39,653 nt of DNA from an uncultured Alphaproteobacteria bacterium (GTDB lineage Bacteria; Pseudomonadota; Alphaproteobacteria; Micropepsales; Micropepsaceae): positions 1 through 39,653 of the forward strand of contig CAIOYY010000068.1 in the NCBI GenBank assembly GCA_903862715.1. Direction: 5' to 3'. The notes beneath the pieces are model-generated. The model had not been told where the DNA came from. It was given only the letters and a program-made list of their open reading frames with translations, and did not search any database. This document shows positions 8,512 through 17,613 of this stretch, in pieces (within the stretch, counting starts at the first letter, position 1; the number at the start of each line of letters is the position of its first letter). The position numbers and the translations under genes are program-made.

Positions 8512-9052
8512 GACAGCTCCTAAGCCTTTTCCCCAAGACGCACCGGACAATATGCCACGATGCTGCGAACATACGCCCACGTTCTCGGGAAGAAGGCCGT
8601 CTCGTCCAGGCGCGCATTTAAAGGCGAGTCTGAGTCAAAAACTGGCGCGCTTCGTCTGACGGGACGCCGTCGCAGGCAAAAAGCATATGCGGGGATGGTG
8701 GGGCTTTCAAGAACCGGAAAGGTCTGCGCGAGACCTTCGCGCGCGCGGGAGAAATCGTTGACGGTGAAACAGAAATAACCTGAACGCCAATATCGGAGGC
8801 ACTATTTCGGTTCTTCGAAATCGCATTATGCGCTGGGCGCACACCAGCGGCGCAACGGGATGTGCCGGAAATTTCGCGAAGGGGTGCGGTACGGAATGGT
8901 CGCCATACATCGATGATCCGCCTACGGATTTCCGCCGTGCTGTACCGTAACCGGGCGAGGGACGTGGCCCCGGCCCGGAACGACAGGCCGCGTTCTTCGT
9001 TTTCACCTTCAGGAACAGACCCCTTACGGTCTGGCACTTATGGAGACACACG
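8512..9052. other. 541-bp interval without a supported gene
   Basis: This lies between the start of the cold-shock gene (minus) and the secreted protein gene (plus). Open frames exist on both strands but none has a recognisable sequence, a convincing ribosome-binding site or typical composition. A small hairpin, CAGACC-CCTTAC-GGTCTG, occurs at 9016-9033, just before the ribosome-binding site of the next gene. The part nearest 8511 probably holds the promoter and leader of the cold-shock gene. Confidence 0.5.
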
Positions 9053-9511
9053 ATGCGGATTTTTCCTGCTCTCGTGGGGGCATTTTTGGTAACGGCTTCG
9101 CCGCTGGCATGGGCGCATCACGCCACAATGGTAGAGGTCGGCGATACGGCCAAGGTTGCGGGCGTCCGAACGTTTTGCAGCGGCGTTGGGATCGAGGCAC
9201 GTGATGCGGCGATGTCCGGCGCCAACGGTGTACGTATCGAAATCACAGGCCGCGACGGCCAATATCTCGGCGACCAGTTCGTGCGCATTACCGGCGGTGA
9301 ATTGCGCGGCGAATTCATGGTGCACTGCGACGGCCCTTGGCTGGTCGCAGATTTGCCCGCCGGTATTTATGCGGTGAAGACTTGGGCGGGCCATGAAGGT
9401 CCCAGCAAAACGGTCATTGCGCATGTCGATGGCCGTGAAAATCAGCGCGTCGTCGTCAACTTCCCAGAACTTGGCGGGACCCCCGAACAGCAGATGTCCG
9501 CGCTGGAATAA
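9053..9511 (+). CDS. Small secreted protein with a carboxypeptidase-regulatory-like beta-sandwich
   Basis: This 152-aa protein starts with a signal peptide (MRIFPALVGAFLVTASPLAWA, probable cleavage before HH at residue 22) and is predicted periplasmic. The second half has the alternating pattern of a small beta-sandwich: ADLPAGIYAVKTWAG near 104-118 resembles the LPAGxYxVxA strand pair of carboxypeptidase-regulatory-like domains. Two cysteines (about 42 and 92) could form a disulfide. No catalytic motif is seen and I cannot name a function. ATG 9053 is preceded by GGAG, and a small hairpin precedes that. A strong terminator follows the gene, so it is probably monocistronic. Confidence 0.75.
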   Translation: MRIFPALVGAFLVTASPLAWAHHATMVEVGDTAKVAGVRTFCSGVGIEARDAAMSGANGVRIEITGRDGQYLGDQFVRITGGELRGEFMVHCDGPWLVADLPAGIYAVKTWAGHEGPSKTVIAHVDGRENQRVVVNFPELGGTPEQQMSALE

Positions 9512-9550
9512 CTTTTCTGAAAGCGTCGCGCCTAGCCGCGCGGCCGTTGA

Positions 9551-9590
9551 AAAACGGCGGCGAGTCTTCGAAAGAAGGCGCCGCCGTTTT
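9551..9590 (+). terminator. Strong intrinsic terminator
   Basis: AAAACGGCGGCG (9551-9562) pairs perfectly with CGCCGCCGTTTT (9579-9590). An inner CTTC-GAAA-GAAG hairpin closes with a GNRA-type loop. It lies 40 bases after the secreted protein gene and ends that transcript. Confidence 0.85.
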
Positions 9591-9663
9591 GATGCGTTCG
9601 GTCTGTGAAGCCGTGTCGCCTTTTCCGAGGCGCGGTCGCCCGCTAGGCTGAAGTGTAAGGATC

Positions 9664-10134
9664 ATGACCAAATCTCGGGGACGCATGGCTAGGACCGATT
9701 TCCAGACCGTAGACGCCTATCTCGCGTCGCAGCCTGAAGCTTCGCATGCCGTCCTCCAACGCGTACGGGAAACGCTGCGCGAAGCCGTACCTGCGGCCGA
9801 GGAATGCATTTCCTATCAGATACCTGCCTATAAACTGTCCGGTGCGCCTCTATTCTATTTCGCAGGATGGAAAACGCATTATGCGCTTTATCCGGTATCG
9901 GAAAATCTTGCCGCCGCTTTTGAAAAAGAGATCGCGCCCTTTCTCTCCAGCAAGGCAACTTTGCGCTTTGCGTTATCGGAACCCGTGCCGGTGAAGCTGA
10001 TTGCGCGCCTTGCCAAATTCCGTGCCGGAGAAATCGCCGAACGCGCCAGGACGAAAACCGGAACATCGCGGAAAAACAGCCCGAAATTGCAAGACCGGGT
10101 TAAAGCGCCAGGACAAAAACCAGGTAGGTGCTGA
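9664..10134 (+). CDS. DUF1801 (YdhG-like) domain protein
   Basis: This 156-aa cytoplasmic protein belongs to the DUF1801 family. The domain runs from about 10 to 120, with DAYLASQPEA (about 17-26), the signature ECISYQIPAYKL (about 47-58) and a YALYPVSE strand. Family members share a fold with frataxin-like or iron-chaperone proteins, but the biochemical role is not established. The C-terminal 30 or so residues are Lys/Arg-rich and low in complexity. ATG 9664 has AAGGAT in front; ATG 9685 is a later possibility. The last 35 bases overlap the convergent ExoD-family gene. Confidence 0.8.
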   Translation: MTKSRGRMARTDFQTVDAYLASQPEASHAVLQRVRETLREAVPAAEECISYQIPAYKLSGAPLFYFAGWKTHYALYPVSENLAAAFEKEIAPFLSSKATLRFALSEPVPVKLIARLAKFRAGEIAERARTKTGTSRKNSPKLQDRVKAPGQKPGRC

Positions 10135-10741
10135 ACGATATAAACCCGGTCGCGGCGAGTGCAAGCAATCCGTCGCGCAGCGTAATCGCAAGACCGAATG
10201 TGAGAATGGCGATATTGGGAGCGGCGGCGGCGAAGGGCACCAATTCCATCAGCGGCATGCTGAGCGCCGCGAGAATGCAGAAAATCAGGATCGCATAAAG
10301 AAACGGCTCGCGCGTGAAGAATGTCAGGCGCGGTCCGAACAGCCGGTCCAGGACATGCATGACCGGCTGCGTCAGCATTAGTCCGGAGCGCAATCGGGAG
10401 GCGTTTAAGGAGCGCCGTTCCAGAAAGCCCGGAACCCAGAAATGCCGCATACCGACAAGCATCTGTATGGCGGCAAAGATAACAATGACCGCCATGGCGG
10501 TGGGGAGGCCGGGAATGGCGCCGAAGGGTGGCAGAATGGCGATCAGCGGCGGTATGACGAGAAAGGGTCCGAAGGAACGCCGTCCGACGCTGTCGAGAAT
10601 TTCGCCCAGCGTAATGCGCCCGCTTTCGCGCACCGCACAGGCATCGAGAATGGCGGCGAGTAGACCCTTCATGTCGGCGTGAGGATTCATGCCGTCGCGC
10701 GCAGGACCTCCCGTCCTTTTGTTCCAATCGGCGGAGGTCAT
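10100..10741 (-). CDS. ExoD-family membrane protein (first of a tandem pair)
   Basis: This 213-aa integral membrane protein is of the ExoD family, named for a Sinorhizobium gene that affects exopolysaccharide synthesis and alkali tolerance. It has a soluble N-terminal region with the signature LGEILDSVGRRSFGPFLVIPPL, GAIPGLPTAM as the first membrane segment, a conserved GFLERRSL loop, and four or so further hydrophobic segments reaching the C-terminus. ATG 10741 is favoured; upstream in-frame ATGs at 10774 and 10834 would add a low-complexity tail. It follows a paralogue on the same strand by about 140 bp, and they probably form an operon downstream of uvrB. Confidence 0.8.
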   Translation of the reverse strand: MTSADWNKRTGGPARDGMNPHADMKGLLAAILDACAVRESGRITLGEILDSVGRRSFGPFLVIPPLIAILPPFGAIPGLPTAMAVIVIFAAIQMLVGMRHFWVPGFLERRSLNASRLRSGLMLTQPVMHVLDRLFGPRLTFFTREPFLYAILIFCILAALSMPLMELVPFAAAAPNIAILTFGLAITLRDGLLALAATGFISFSTYLVFVLAL

Positions 10742-10881
10742 ATCGGGTTCGGGTTCCGGTCTGTCGCTTGGCATTATATCGGGCGGTCTTCCATCGCTGC
10801 CTATCACGCTTCGCGCGTCCCTTGGCGGGGCCATGGTCGATTGCGGTGTAAAGTTTTTATGACGCAGGCCCGCACCGGAAC

Positions 10882-11502
10882 TCAGAACGCCTGAAGCAGC
10901 AGGTAAAAACTTCCCACCGTGAACAGCGTCGCAATGATCGCCCATACTCCGTCATGCGCCGTCAGGCTGAGACCGAAAGCGGCGATGGCGGCATTGGGAA
11001 CGATGCCGGCCAAGGGGACCAATTCGATGATGGGCGTCACCACCGCAACCAGCAGGCACAATAGCGCGATCAGGTAGAAGAAAGGTCCGCGCGTGAAAAA
11101 GGAAAAACGCGGCCATACAAAGCGGTCAACGAAGCGGGCAATCTTGGCGAGCTTCTCGCAACCCTTCTCTAGCTTTTCCGCCGAAATCGAACGGCGCAAC
11201 AGAAAGCCTGGAAGCCAGGCGTGATCCATCCCGATCAGGATCTGCGCCGACACCAGAAAAACGATGAACGCCATGACACCGGGAAGGCCGGGAATGGCGC
11301 CGATGGGGGACGCGCCGATCAGGCCCGGTACCATCAGCAAGGGTCCGAACGAACGCGGCCCCAGCGTCTGCATGACCAGTTCGACGCTGACCCGTCCATT
11401 ACCGTCGGCGTTCCGGCAGGCTTTCTCGATCTGCCCGACAATATCCTCGAGCGTATGTCCGCTCTGCTGCGAGGTCTTTTTGCTTCTCGTTCTATTTGGC
11501 AC
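10882..11502 (-). CDS. ExoD-family membrane protein (second of a tandem pair)
   Basis: This paralogue shares [25 protein letters not shown], the GFLLRRSI loop and the C-terminal hydrophobic segments. The only in-frame ATG (11646) would place about 48 residues of Arg/Pro-rich sequence inside uvrB, so I prefer GTG at 11502. That gives 206 aa, the family length, and overlaps the uvrB stop by 11 bases, suggesting translational coupling. The N-terminal region contains [11 protein letters not shown] and a [12 protein letters not shown] signature equivalent to that of the neighbour. Function is presumably envelope or exopolysaccharide related, by family only. Confidence 0.78.
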   Translation of the reverse strand: MPNRTRSKKTSQQSGHTLEDIVGQIEKACRNADGNGRVSVELVMQTLGPRSFGPLLMVPGLIGASPIGAIPGLPGVMAFIVFLVSAQILIGMDHAWLPGFLLRRSISAEKLEKGCEKLAKIARFVDRFVWPRFSFFTRGPFFYLIALLCLLVAVVTPIIELVPLAGIVPNAAIAAFGLSLTAHDGVWAIIATLFTVGSFYLLLQAF

Positions 11503-13807
11503 TGCGCGGCGCCCGCGCCGTGGCGCTCTTTGCTTTCGCACCGCGTGTTCCGGCGCGCCCCTTGGTCGAACGCGCTTTGGCCGAACGGGTCTTGTCGCCC
11601 GCAATGGCGTTGAGGGCGGCTTCTTCCACCGCGCTTTGCCGCGCAAAGGGATCGTCGGAAATGGCGAGCTCCGTCGCCTTCAGACGCTTGAGCTCGTCGC
11701 GCAGGCGTCCCGCTTCCTCGAATTCGAGATTGCCTGCGGCTTCGCGCATCCTTTTTTCCATATCCTTCATATGCGCTTTCAGATTGTGCCCGATGAAGCC
11801 GCGGCCTTCTTCGGCAAGGCCGAGATCGACCTGCAGATGGTCGCGCTCATAGGCGCTGCCCATGATGTCGGAAATATTCTTCTTGATCGAAAGGGGCGTA
11901 ATGCCGTGCAGCGTGTTGTAAGCCGTCTGCCGTTCGCGGCGGCGCGTGGTCTCGGCCATGGCGCGTTCCATCGATCCGGTAATGCGGTCGGCATAAAGGA
12001 TCACCTTGCCGTCGACATTGCGCGCGGCGCGCCCGATGGTCTGCACCAGCGAGGTTTCGGAACGCAGGAAACCTTCCTTGTCCGCATCTAGAATGGCGAC
12101 CAGCGCGCATTCCGGAATGTCGAGACCCTCGCGCAACAGGTTGATTCCGATCAGCACGTCGAAGGCCCCGAGGCGCAGGTCGCGGATAATCTCGATCCGC
12201 TCCAGCGTCTCGACATCGGAATGCATGTAGCGGACGCGAATACCATGTTCATGCAAATATTCCGTAAGGTCCTCGGCCATGCGCTTGGTCAGCGTCGTGA
12301 CCAGCGCGCGATAGCCTTGCGCGGCGATTTTGCGGCATTCGGCGAGAAGATCGTCCACCTGATGTTCGACGGGACGGATTTCCACCGGCGGGTCGATCAA
12401 CCCGGTGGGACGGATCACCTGCTCGGTGAAAACGCCGCCGGTGCGGCCAAGTTCCCATCCACCCGGCGTCGCCGAGACGCTCACCGTCTGCGGCCGCATC
12501 AGATCCCACTCCTCGAATTTCAACGGCCGGTTATCGAGGCAGGACGGCAGGCGGAAGCCATACTCCGCCAGCGTCGATTTGCGCCGGAAGTCGCCGCGAT
12601 ACATCGCGCCGATCTGCGGAATGGTCACATGGCTTTCATCGACGAAGACAATCGCTTCATCGGGCAGATATTCGAACATGGTCGGCGGCGGCTCGCCTGC
12701 CTTGCGCCCCGTAAGCCAGCGCGAGTAATTTTCAATCCCGGCGCAGCTTCCCGTTGCCTCGATCATTTCGAGATCGAACAGCGTGCGCTGTTCCAGGCGC
12801 TGCGCCTCCAGAAGCTTTCCGTCGCGCTGAAACTGTTCCAGCCGCACGCGCAATTCCTCGCGCAGGCCCTTCACCGCCTGGGCGAGGGTCGGGCGCGGCG
12901 TCACATAATGCGAATTCGCGTAAACCTTCACACTGTCCAGTTCGGCGGCCTTCTTTCCGGTCAGCGGATCGAACTCGTAGATCGAATCGACTACATCGCC
13001 GAACAACTCGATGCGCCAGGCCCGGTCTTCGTAATGCGCCGGAAAAAGATCGACCACATCGCCGCGCGCGCGGAAACAGCCGCGGGCAAAGGCTTCGTCA
13101 TTGCGTCGGTATTGCAGGGCGACGAATTGCTCCAGCAGGTCCTTGCGCGGGAAGCGCGCGCCCTTTGTGATGGTGATGGCGCTGCCTGAATAGGTCTCCA
13201 CCGCGCCGATGCCGTAGATGCACGACACGGACGCGACGATGATCACATCGTCGCGTTCCAGGATCGAGCGCGTGGCGGCGTGGCGCATCCGGTCGATCTC
13301 TTCATTGATCGCCGAATCTTTCTCGATGTAGGTGTCGGTGCGCGGCACATAGGCTTCGGGCTGGTAGTAATCGTAATAGGAGACGAAATACTCCACCGCG
13401 TTTTCCGGAAAGAAGCCTTTCATTTCCGCGTAAAGCTGTGCCGCCAGCGTTTTGTTGGGCGCGAGAATCAGCGCCGGGCGCTGCAGCGTCTCGATGATCT
13501 TCGCCATGGTGAAGGTCTTGCCCGATCCCGTGACGCCAAGAAGAACCTGGTCGCGCTCGCCGGTGGCGGGATCATGGCCGAGGCCGGCGACCAGCTCGGC
13601 GATGGCGGTCGGCTGGTCGCCGGCCGGACTGTACTCCGACACCAGCTTGAAACGTTTGCCGCCCTCGCTTTTCGCGGGCCGCTCAGGACGGTGCGGTACA
13701 AACGCCGCCATGTCCGCGCCCGACATGGGGCGGAAATTCACCGGAGCTTCGGCGAGGCCTTGCGGCGCAGAAATCGGGCGGAACCCCGGACCATTATTGT
13801 GAGCCAT
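11492..13807 (-). CDS. uvrB: UvrABC excinuclease subunit B
   Basis: UvrB is the damage-verifying helicase-like subunit that recruits UvrC. The 771-aa protein has Walker A GVTGSGKT at 91-98, the beta-hairpin sequence [17 protein letters not shown]-like VDESH, helicase motif [11 protein letters not shown] and a C-terminal UVR domain ([21 protein letters not shown]) that contacts UvrC. It is longer than E. coli UvrB because of a 50-residue N-terminal extension and a Lys/Ala/Arg-rich tail of about 40 residues after the UVR domain. No ribosome-binding site precedes ATG 13807. A promoter-like pair places the transcript start at or near the ATG, so the mRNA may be leaderless. Confidence 0.97.
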   Translation of the reverse strand: MAHNNGPGFRPISAPQGLAEAPVNFRPMSGADMAAFVPHRPERPAKSEGGKRFKLVSEYSPAGDQPTAIAELVAGLGHDPATGERDQVLLGVTGSGKTFTMAKIIETLQRPALILAPNKTLAAQLYAEMKGFFPENAVEYFVSYYDYYQPEAYVPRTDTYIEKDSAINEEIDRMRHAATRSILERDDVIIVASVSCIYGIGAVETYSGSAITITKGARFPRKDLLEQFVALQYRRNDEAFARGCFRARGDVVDLFPAHYEDRAWRIELFGDVVDSIYEFDPLTGKKAAELDSVKVYANSHYVTPRPTLAQAVKGLREELRVRLEQFQRDGKLLEAQRLEQRTLFDLEMIEATGSCAGIENYSRWLTGRKAGEPPPTMFEYLPDEAIVFVDESHVTIPQIGAMYRGDFRRKSTLAEYGFRLPSCLDNRPLKFEEWDLMRPQTVSVSATPGGWELGRTGGVFTEQVIRPTGLIDPPVEIRPVEHQVDDLLAECRKIAAQGYRALVTTLTKRMAEDLTEYLHEHGIRVRYMHSDVETLERIEIIRDLRLGAFDVLIGINLLREGLDIPECALVAILDADKEGFLRSETSLVQTIGRAARNVDGKVILYADRITGSMERAMAETTRRRERQTAYNTLHGITPLSIKKNISDIMGSAYERDHLQVDLGLAEEGRGFIGHNLKAHMKDMEKRMREAAGNLEFEEAGRLRDELKRLKATELAISDDPFARQSAVEEAALNAIAGDKTRSAKARSTKGRAGTRGAKAKSATARAPRSAK

Positions 13808-13813
13808 GGCGTC

Positions 13814-13842
13814 AATATAGGGTGCCGGATGCCCTCCGTCAT
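13814..13842 (-). promoter_or_regulatory. Candidate uvrB promoter giving a leaderless mRNA
   Basis: On the minus strand, ATGACG (13842-13837) and TATATT (13819-13814) are separated by 17 bases. Six bases separate the -10 box from the uvrB ATG, so transcription would begin at about the A of the start codon. No alphaproteobacterial LexA box (GTTC-N7-GTTC) was found by eye. Confidence 0.45.
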
Positions 13843-13902
13843 GGGCAGGGCGGAAGGAACTACACGCTTTGATAGGGGCGGAAGAAGGTCCTCCAAAACG
13901 AA

Positions 13903-13936
13903 AACCCCGCGCCTTCCGGAAGGGAGGCGCGGGGTT
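13903..13936 (-). terminator. Terminator downstream of the TorF-like gene
   Basis: AACCCCGCGCCT (13903-13914) pairs with AGGCGCGGGGTT (13925-13936). On the minus strand it is followed by TTCGTTTTGG. It lies about 120 bases after the stop of the TorF-like gene, in the uvrB upstream gap. Confidence 0.7.
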
Positions 13937-14053
13937 GTCCGCGGAGATAAAGGCACGTCGTCTTATTCAAACGCTATGTCGAAAAACAACCAACCAATTT
14001 TTACTCATCAACCAAGGCGAAACGTTCCCGATTACGCTTCGCGGCAACACTGC

Positions 14054-14719
14054 TTACGGCAACGTCACTTTGAGCAGCGCGACGAAATTGCCGTCATCGC
14101 CGGAAAGATCGGTGCCGGTGTAGGCGACGGAAAGCGTGAACATCTCGATAGAGGCCGCAGCGCCGACCGTGTAGTCGACGGTGTCCGTGCCGGTTTCCCA
14201 CTCATAATAACCGACATTGCCGAACAGGCTGAACATTTCCCCGACGGGAAGCGAGGCGCCGCCATTGAAGTACCAGGTCGTATCGCCCGCCACATCCGGC
14301 GAGAAATAGATGTCGCCCGTCAGCGTGACGGGGTCGAGTGCGAGGTCCACGCCGGCATTAAACTCGACGAAATTCGCGTCGGACCAGCTCGGCTGGTCGG
14401 GATAGAAATAGCCGATCACGCCGACATTGCCGGTGACCATATCGGTCAGCGGAAAGGCGTAATTGCCGTAGAGGTCGACTTCGACGTCGCCCACACCCCA
14501 GTCGACGTTGGAAGCCCACACGCCGGCGGAGAGGCCATTTTCGAAGGCCACGTCGGCGCCGCCCTGAACCGCGAACTCGTCGTCGCTCTGGGTGATGCCG
14601 CGCCAGACGTAATTATTGGTGACGCCGAGATTGGCGCTGAATGATTGCGCCTGTGCCGTGCCCATCGCGGCGGCGAGAAAGCCGGCGGCGGCGCAAATGG
14701 TCGGAAGAAATTTCTTCAT
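14054..14719 (-). CDS. TorF-family putative porin (TIGR02001-like)
   Basis: This 221-aa outer-membrane beta-barrel protein has a signal peptide (residues 1-25, cleavage after AQA). The mature protein opens with FSANLGVTNNYVWRGITQSDD, the hallmark of TIGR02001/TorF proteins. Alternating amphipathic strands follow, and the chain ends in a hydrophobic strand (FVALLKVTLP). The family role is not firmly known; members are often linked to nitrogen metabolism. I chose ATG 14719, preceded by AGAGGG. The open frame reaches 14842 but that part lacks a signal sequence. A terminator follows at 13903-13936. Confidence 0.85.
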   Translation of the reverse strand: MKKFLPTICAAAGFLAAAMGTAQAQSFSANLGVTNNYVWRGITQSDDEFAVQGGADVAFENGLSAGVWASNVDWGVGDVEVDLYGNYAFPLTDMVTGNVGVIGYFYPDQPSWSDANFVEFNAGVDLALDPVTLTGDIYFSPDVAGDTTWYFNGGASLPVGEMFSLFGNVGYYEWETGTDTVDYTVGAAASIEMFTLSVAYTGTDLSGDDGNFVALLKVTLP

Positions 14720-15172
14720 GAAGCTAGCCCTCTTAGCTGTACCCCCGCTTTGCGATGCGCTGGCGGGCCCGGTTTCGCCGCGTGGTTGCATCGTTGCGCG
14801 AAACGTGACCGAAGTTTTGAGAGGAAGTTCTGCCCAAAACAACAGCGCTGCAGTACAAAAATGTGCTTTTATGGTAACATGGCGGCCTCATTTAAAGGCA
14901 GCGTATCACCACCGATTAAAATTTAGGCAGAATTTTGCGGCAGCTGAATAGAGTTTATGCAATCCATGCGTGTGGCTTGACGAGGGACACAGCGAGCATC
15001 CGGCGGCCCGCACGCCCCAGGCCTGGCTCACCAAGGCGCTTTGATGCTTCGGACGTCCCATGCGACTTTGGATTCCCTTGGCGGTTACCGCCCTTACGTC
15101 CTATAGAACGCCCCTTGAATCGGAACAGGAATGGTTCCTTCCGGCGTGAAGGCCATTGGTATTAGGCAGGAT
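14720..15172. other. 453-bp divergent intergenic region
   Basis: This separates the TorF-like gene (minus) from the histidine phosphatase gene (plus). The part from about 14860 to 14950 is clearly AT-rich against the genome and probably holds the TorF promoter. On the plus strand, TTGGCG (15078-15083) and TATAGA (15102-15107) with an 18-bp spacer could be the phosphatase promoter. I see no supported gene here. Confidence 0.4.
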
Positions 15173-15799
15173 ATGACGGTTGCGATTTCCACCGCGCGGC
15201 GCGCGGCCAAAATCGTGCAGGAACCCGCGGAAAAATTGCGGATCATTCTCGTGCGTCACGGGAAGCCTGCGATCGAGAGCTCTCCTAAGTTCTGCCACAA
15301 CGGATTTCGCCGTTATATTGACGAATATCAGGAAGCTGGTCTCGATCCGGCCAGCGCGCCCCCGGAAGAATTGATAGATCTCGTGAAGGGTCTGAACGCC
15401 GTTCATACCAGCGAGTCGCCGCGCTCTACCGATAGCGGGCGCACGCTGCTGCCGCAGGCGGAGCTGATTGCCGATCCCTTATTCGCCGAAGCTCCCCTCG
15501 CTTCGCCGCGCATTCCGCTTTTGAAAATGCGCATGCCGATCTGGGCGGTGATGGCGCGCATCATGTGGCATGCGGGCTATCATCCCGAAATAGAGAATTA
15601 TCGCCGCGCCAAAATCCGCGCGCAGCAGGCCGCCGACATTCTTCTCGACCGCGCGAAATCGAATGACGGCACCGCCGTTCTCGTTGCCCATGGCTATTTC
15701 AACGCCATGATCGGGCGCGTTCTACGCAAGCGCGGATTTCGCCGTACCGGCGCGCATCGCGTGCGCTTCTGGAACGCCGTCACCTACCAGCAGGATTGA
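15173..15799 (+). CDS. Histidine phosphatase family protein
   Basis: This 208-aa protein belongs to the phosphoglycerate-mutase-like branch. The catalytic motif ILVRHGKP has its nucleophilic His at 29; HTSESPRSTDSG (about 78-89) supplies a second active-site Arg; VAHGYFNAMIG (about 178-188) supplies the second active-site His. The spacer holds an unusual predicted hydrophobic segment (MPIWAVMARIMW), which may shape a lid. No signal peptide is present. Its substrate is not evident from sequence. ATG 15173 follows AGGCAGGAT; an ATG at 15131 is possible. The stop is one base from that of the convergent nitroreductase gene. Confidence 0.8.
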   Translation: MTVAISTARRAAKIVQEPAEKLRIILVRHGKPAIESSPKFCHNGFRRYIDEYQEAGLDPASAPPEELIDLVKGLNAVHTSESPRSTDSGRTLLPQAELIADPLFAEAPLASPRIPLLKMRMPIWAVMARIMWHAGYHPEIENYRRAKIRAQQAADILLDRAKSNDGTAVLVAHGYFNAMIGRVLRKRGFRRTGAHRVRFWNAVTYQQD

Positions 15800-15800
15800 A

Positions 15801-16394
15801 TTAAAACCGCGTCGTGATCGCCGCGATATCGGGCCGCGGGCGCTCTTCCAGCGCCACGGTCGATGTACCGATATAAATGAAGCCCGCCATGCGTTCGCCC
15901 GGTCTCAGTCCGATCTTTTCCAGCACTTCGGGATGATAGGCGTACCATTCGGAAATCCACTGCGCCACGAAGCCGAGCGCATGCGCGGCAATCAGGATAT
16001 TCTGGCAAGCGGCGCCCGCCGAAAGCTCCTGCTCCCATACCGGAATGGGAATCTGCTCGCGGGCCTTCGACACGACGCCGATCACCACCGGCGCGCGCAG
16101 GAAACGCTCCCGTTCCTGCGCGATGCGCGCAGGCGTCGTCCCCTGTTCCTTGGCAATGCATTCGGCAAGAATATCGCCCATGCGCGCGCGGCCTTCGCCC
16201 TCGAACAGAAGGAAGCGCCACGGCGTCAGCTTGCCGTGATCGGGCACTCGCGCCCCCGCCGTCAGAATCCGTTCCAGCGCTTGCATGTCAGGCCCCGGTC
16301 CCGTCATCGTCTTGGCCGAACCCGAACGGCGGCTAAGAAGAAGGTCGAGCGCATGGGGTGCGCTAATATTCAGGGTGGCGGGGCTGTCTTGCAT
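15801..16394 (-). CDS. Nitroreductase family protein (YdjA-like)
   Basis: This 197-aa FMN-binding oxidoreductase resembles the small YdjA group. It has LDLLLSRRSGSAKTM near the N-terminus (FMN phosphate contacts), ARVPDHGKLTPWRFLLF at about 49-65, and the C-terminal FMN segment GFVAQWISEWYAYHP. It presumably reduces nitro or quinone-like substrates with NAD(P)H; the natural substrate is unknown. ATG 16394 is chosen because the family domain begins soon after it; further in-frame starts reach 16466. It is divergent from cysE. Confidence 0.85.
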   Translation of the reverse strand: MQDSPATLNISAPHALDLLLSRRSGSAKTMTGPGPDMQALERILTAGARVPDHGKLTPWRFLLFEGEGRARMGDILAECIAKEQGTTPARIAQERERFLRAPVVIGVVSKAREQIPIPVWEQELSAGAACQNILIAAHALGFVAQWISEWYAYHPEVLEKIGLRPGERMAGFIYIGTSTVALEERPRPDIAAITTRF

Positions 16395-16611
16395 CGTCGG
16401 AATGCGTCCTTGGGGGCAGGGTCTTCTGGGGCCGGCCATCAGGCGGAGTGGCACCTTAGGCCGCACGAGCGGTCTCGCAACAGGCCCCGCAAAATGCCCG
16501 TTTATCCGGTAAATTCAAGCGAGGTGGCCGCAGGGTCAAAGCAATGGCGGTTTAGGTCCGGTCAGACCTTCGCAACCCGTCCATCTTGAAAGGCGTTATC
16601 CCGGGGTCTAT

Positions 16612-16639
16612 TTGGCTTTAACCCTTGCTGGCTTAGAAT
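16612..16639 (+). promoter_or_regulatory. Candidate cysE promoter giving a leaderless mRNA
   Basis: TTGGCT (16612-16617) and TAGAAT (16634-16639) have a 16-bp spacer. Six bases separate the -10 box from the cysE ATG, exactly as at uvrB, and no ribosome-binding site is present. Transcription would start at about the A of the start codon. Confidence 0.45.
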
Positions 16640-16645
16640 GACCCC

Positions 16646-17491
16646 ATGAGCGAAGAACGACACATCAGGCCGCCGGCCGAAAAGATAGCCAGCTACTATC
16701 CCATCTGGTCCGCGCTGCGCGCACAGGCCGAGGAACTCGCAGCCAATGAACCGGCGCTGGCAAGCTTCGCCCATGCCACGATCCTGCGCCATGCGCGGCT
16801 CGAAGAAGCGCTGGCCTATCACCTTGCGCGCAAGATCGGCGGCGAGGATCTGAGCACCCTCCAGGTGCATGAGATTTTTCTCGAAGCCTTCGCGGCGGAT
16901 TCCGAAATCGGCGCGTCCGTCCGGGCCGATCTTTCCGCCGTCTTTCAGCGCGATCCGGCCTGCGCCTCCTATGTGCAGGCCTTCCTGTTCTTCAAAGGCT
17001 TTCATGCGCTGCAAAGCTATCGCGCGGCCCATTGGCTGTGGCGCAATGGCCGGCGCGTCATGGCGCTATATTTCCAGAACCGAATGTCCGATCTCTTCGC
17101 GGTCGACATTCACCCGGCGGCGAAACTGGGCCGCGGGATCATGATCGATCACGCCACTGGCGTCGTCATCGGCGAAACCGCGGTGATTGATGACGATGTC
17201 TCGATGCTTCATGGCGTGACGCTGGGCGGCACGGGCAAGGAAGACGAAGACCGCCACCCCAAGGTGCGGCGCGGCGTGCTTCTTTCGGCAGGCGCCAAGA
17301 TTCTCGGCAATATCGAGATTGGCGAATATAGCCGCGTCGGTGCGGGCAGCGTCGTTCTGAAAGACGTCCCGCCTCACACCACCGTTGCGGGCGTTCCCGC
17401 CCGTGTCATCGGCAAGGCCAATTCGCAGCGGCCCTCGCAGGACATGGATCATTGCCTCAAGGGCTGCGAGAATTACGATCCGTCGATCTGA
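16646..17491 (+). CDS. cysE: Serine O-acetyltransferase
   Basis: CysE transfers acetyl from acetyl-CoA to L-serine, the first committed step of cysteine synthesis. The 281-aa protein has the helical N-terminal domain (about 1-145) and a left-handed beta-helix of hexapeptide repeats (about 150-260). Active-site residues are visible: D154 in AVDIHP, H169 in MIDHATG and H189 in MLHGVTLGG. The C-terminal tail ends in Ile, the residue CysE commonly uses to dock into cysteine synthase CysK. The ATG lacks a ribosome-binding site and sits six bases after a -10-like TAGAAT. The DUF3126 gene follows. Confidence 0.96.
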   Translation: MSEERHIRPPAEKIASYYPIWSALRAQAEELAANEPALASFAHATILRHARLEEALAYHLARKIGGEDLSTLQVHEIFLEAFAADSEIGASVRADLSAVFQRDPACASYVQAFLFFKGFHALQSYRAAHWLWRNGRRVMALYFQNRMSDLFAVDIHPAAKLGRGIMIDHATGVVIGETAVIDDDVSMLHGVTLGGTGKEDEDRHPKVRRGVLLSAGAKILGNIEIGEYSRVGAGSVVLKDVPPHTTVAGVPARVIGKANSQRPSQDMDHCLKGCENYDPSI

Positions 17492-17613
17492 CCTCGCGGT
17501 AGGTAGTCATCCTCTGCCGTGGAAAATACTTTCCGCCCTTGCTGCAATCCGGCAATGCTTGACCCGTGGCACATCGCCATGTCACCTGAACCAAATCGAT
17601 CAGGGAGTATCCT

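Noticed and set aside
8618..9037. Minus-strand frame of 139 codons upstream of the cold-shock gene
   Set aside because: No recognisable sequence, no good ribosome-binding site and unlikely composition; probably leader or promoter DNA.
12221..14644. Plus-strand open frames antisense to uvrB and the TorF-like gene
   Set aside because: They overlap genes with strong homology on the other strand and lack ribosome-binding sites.
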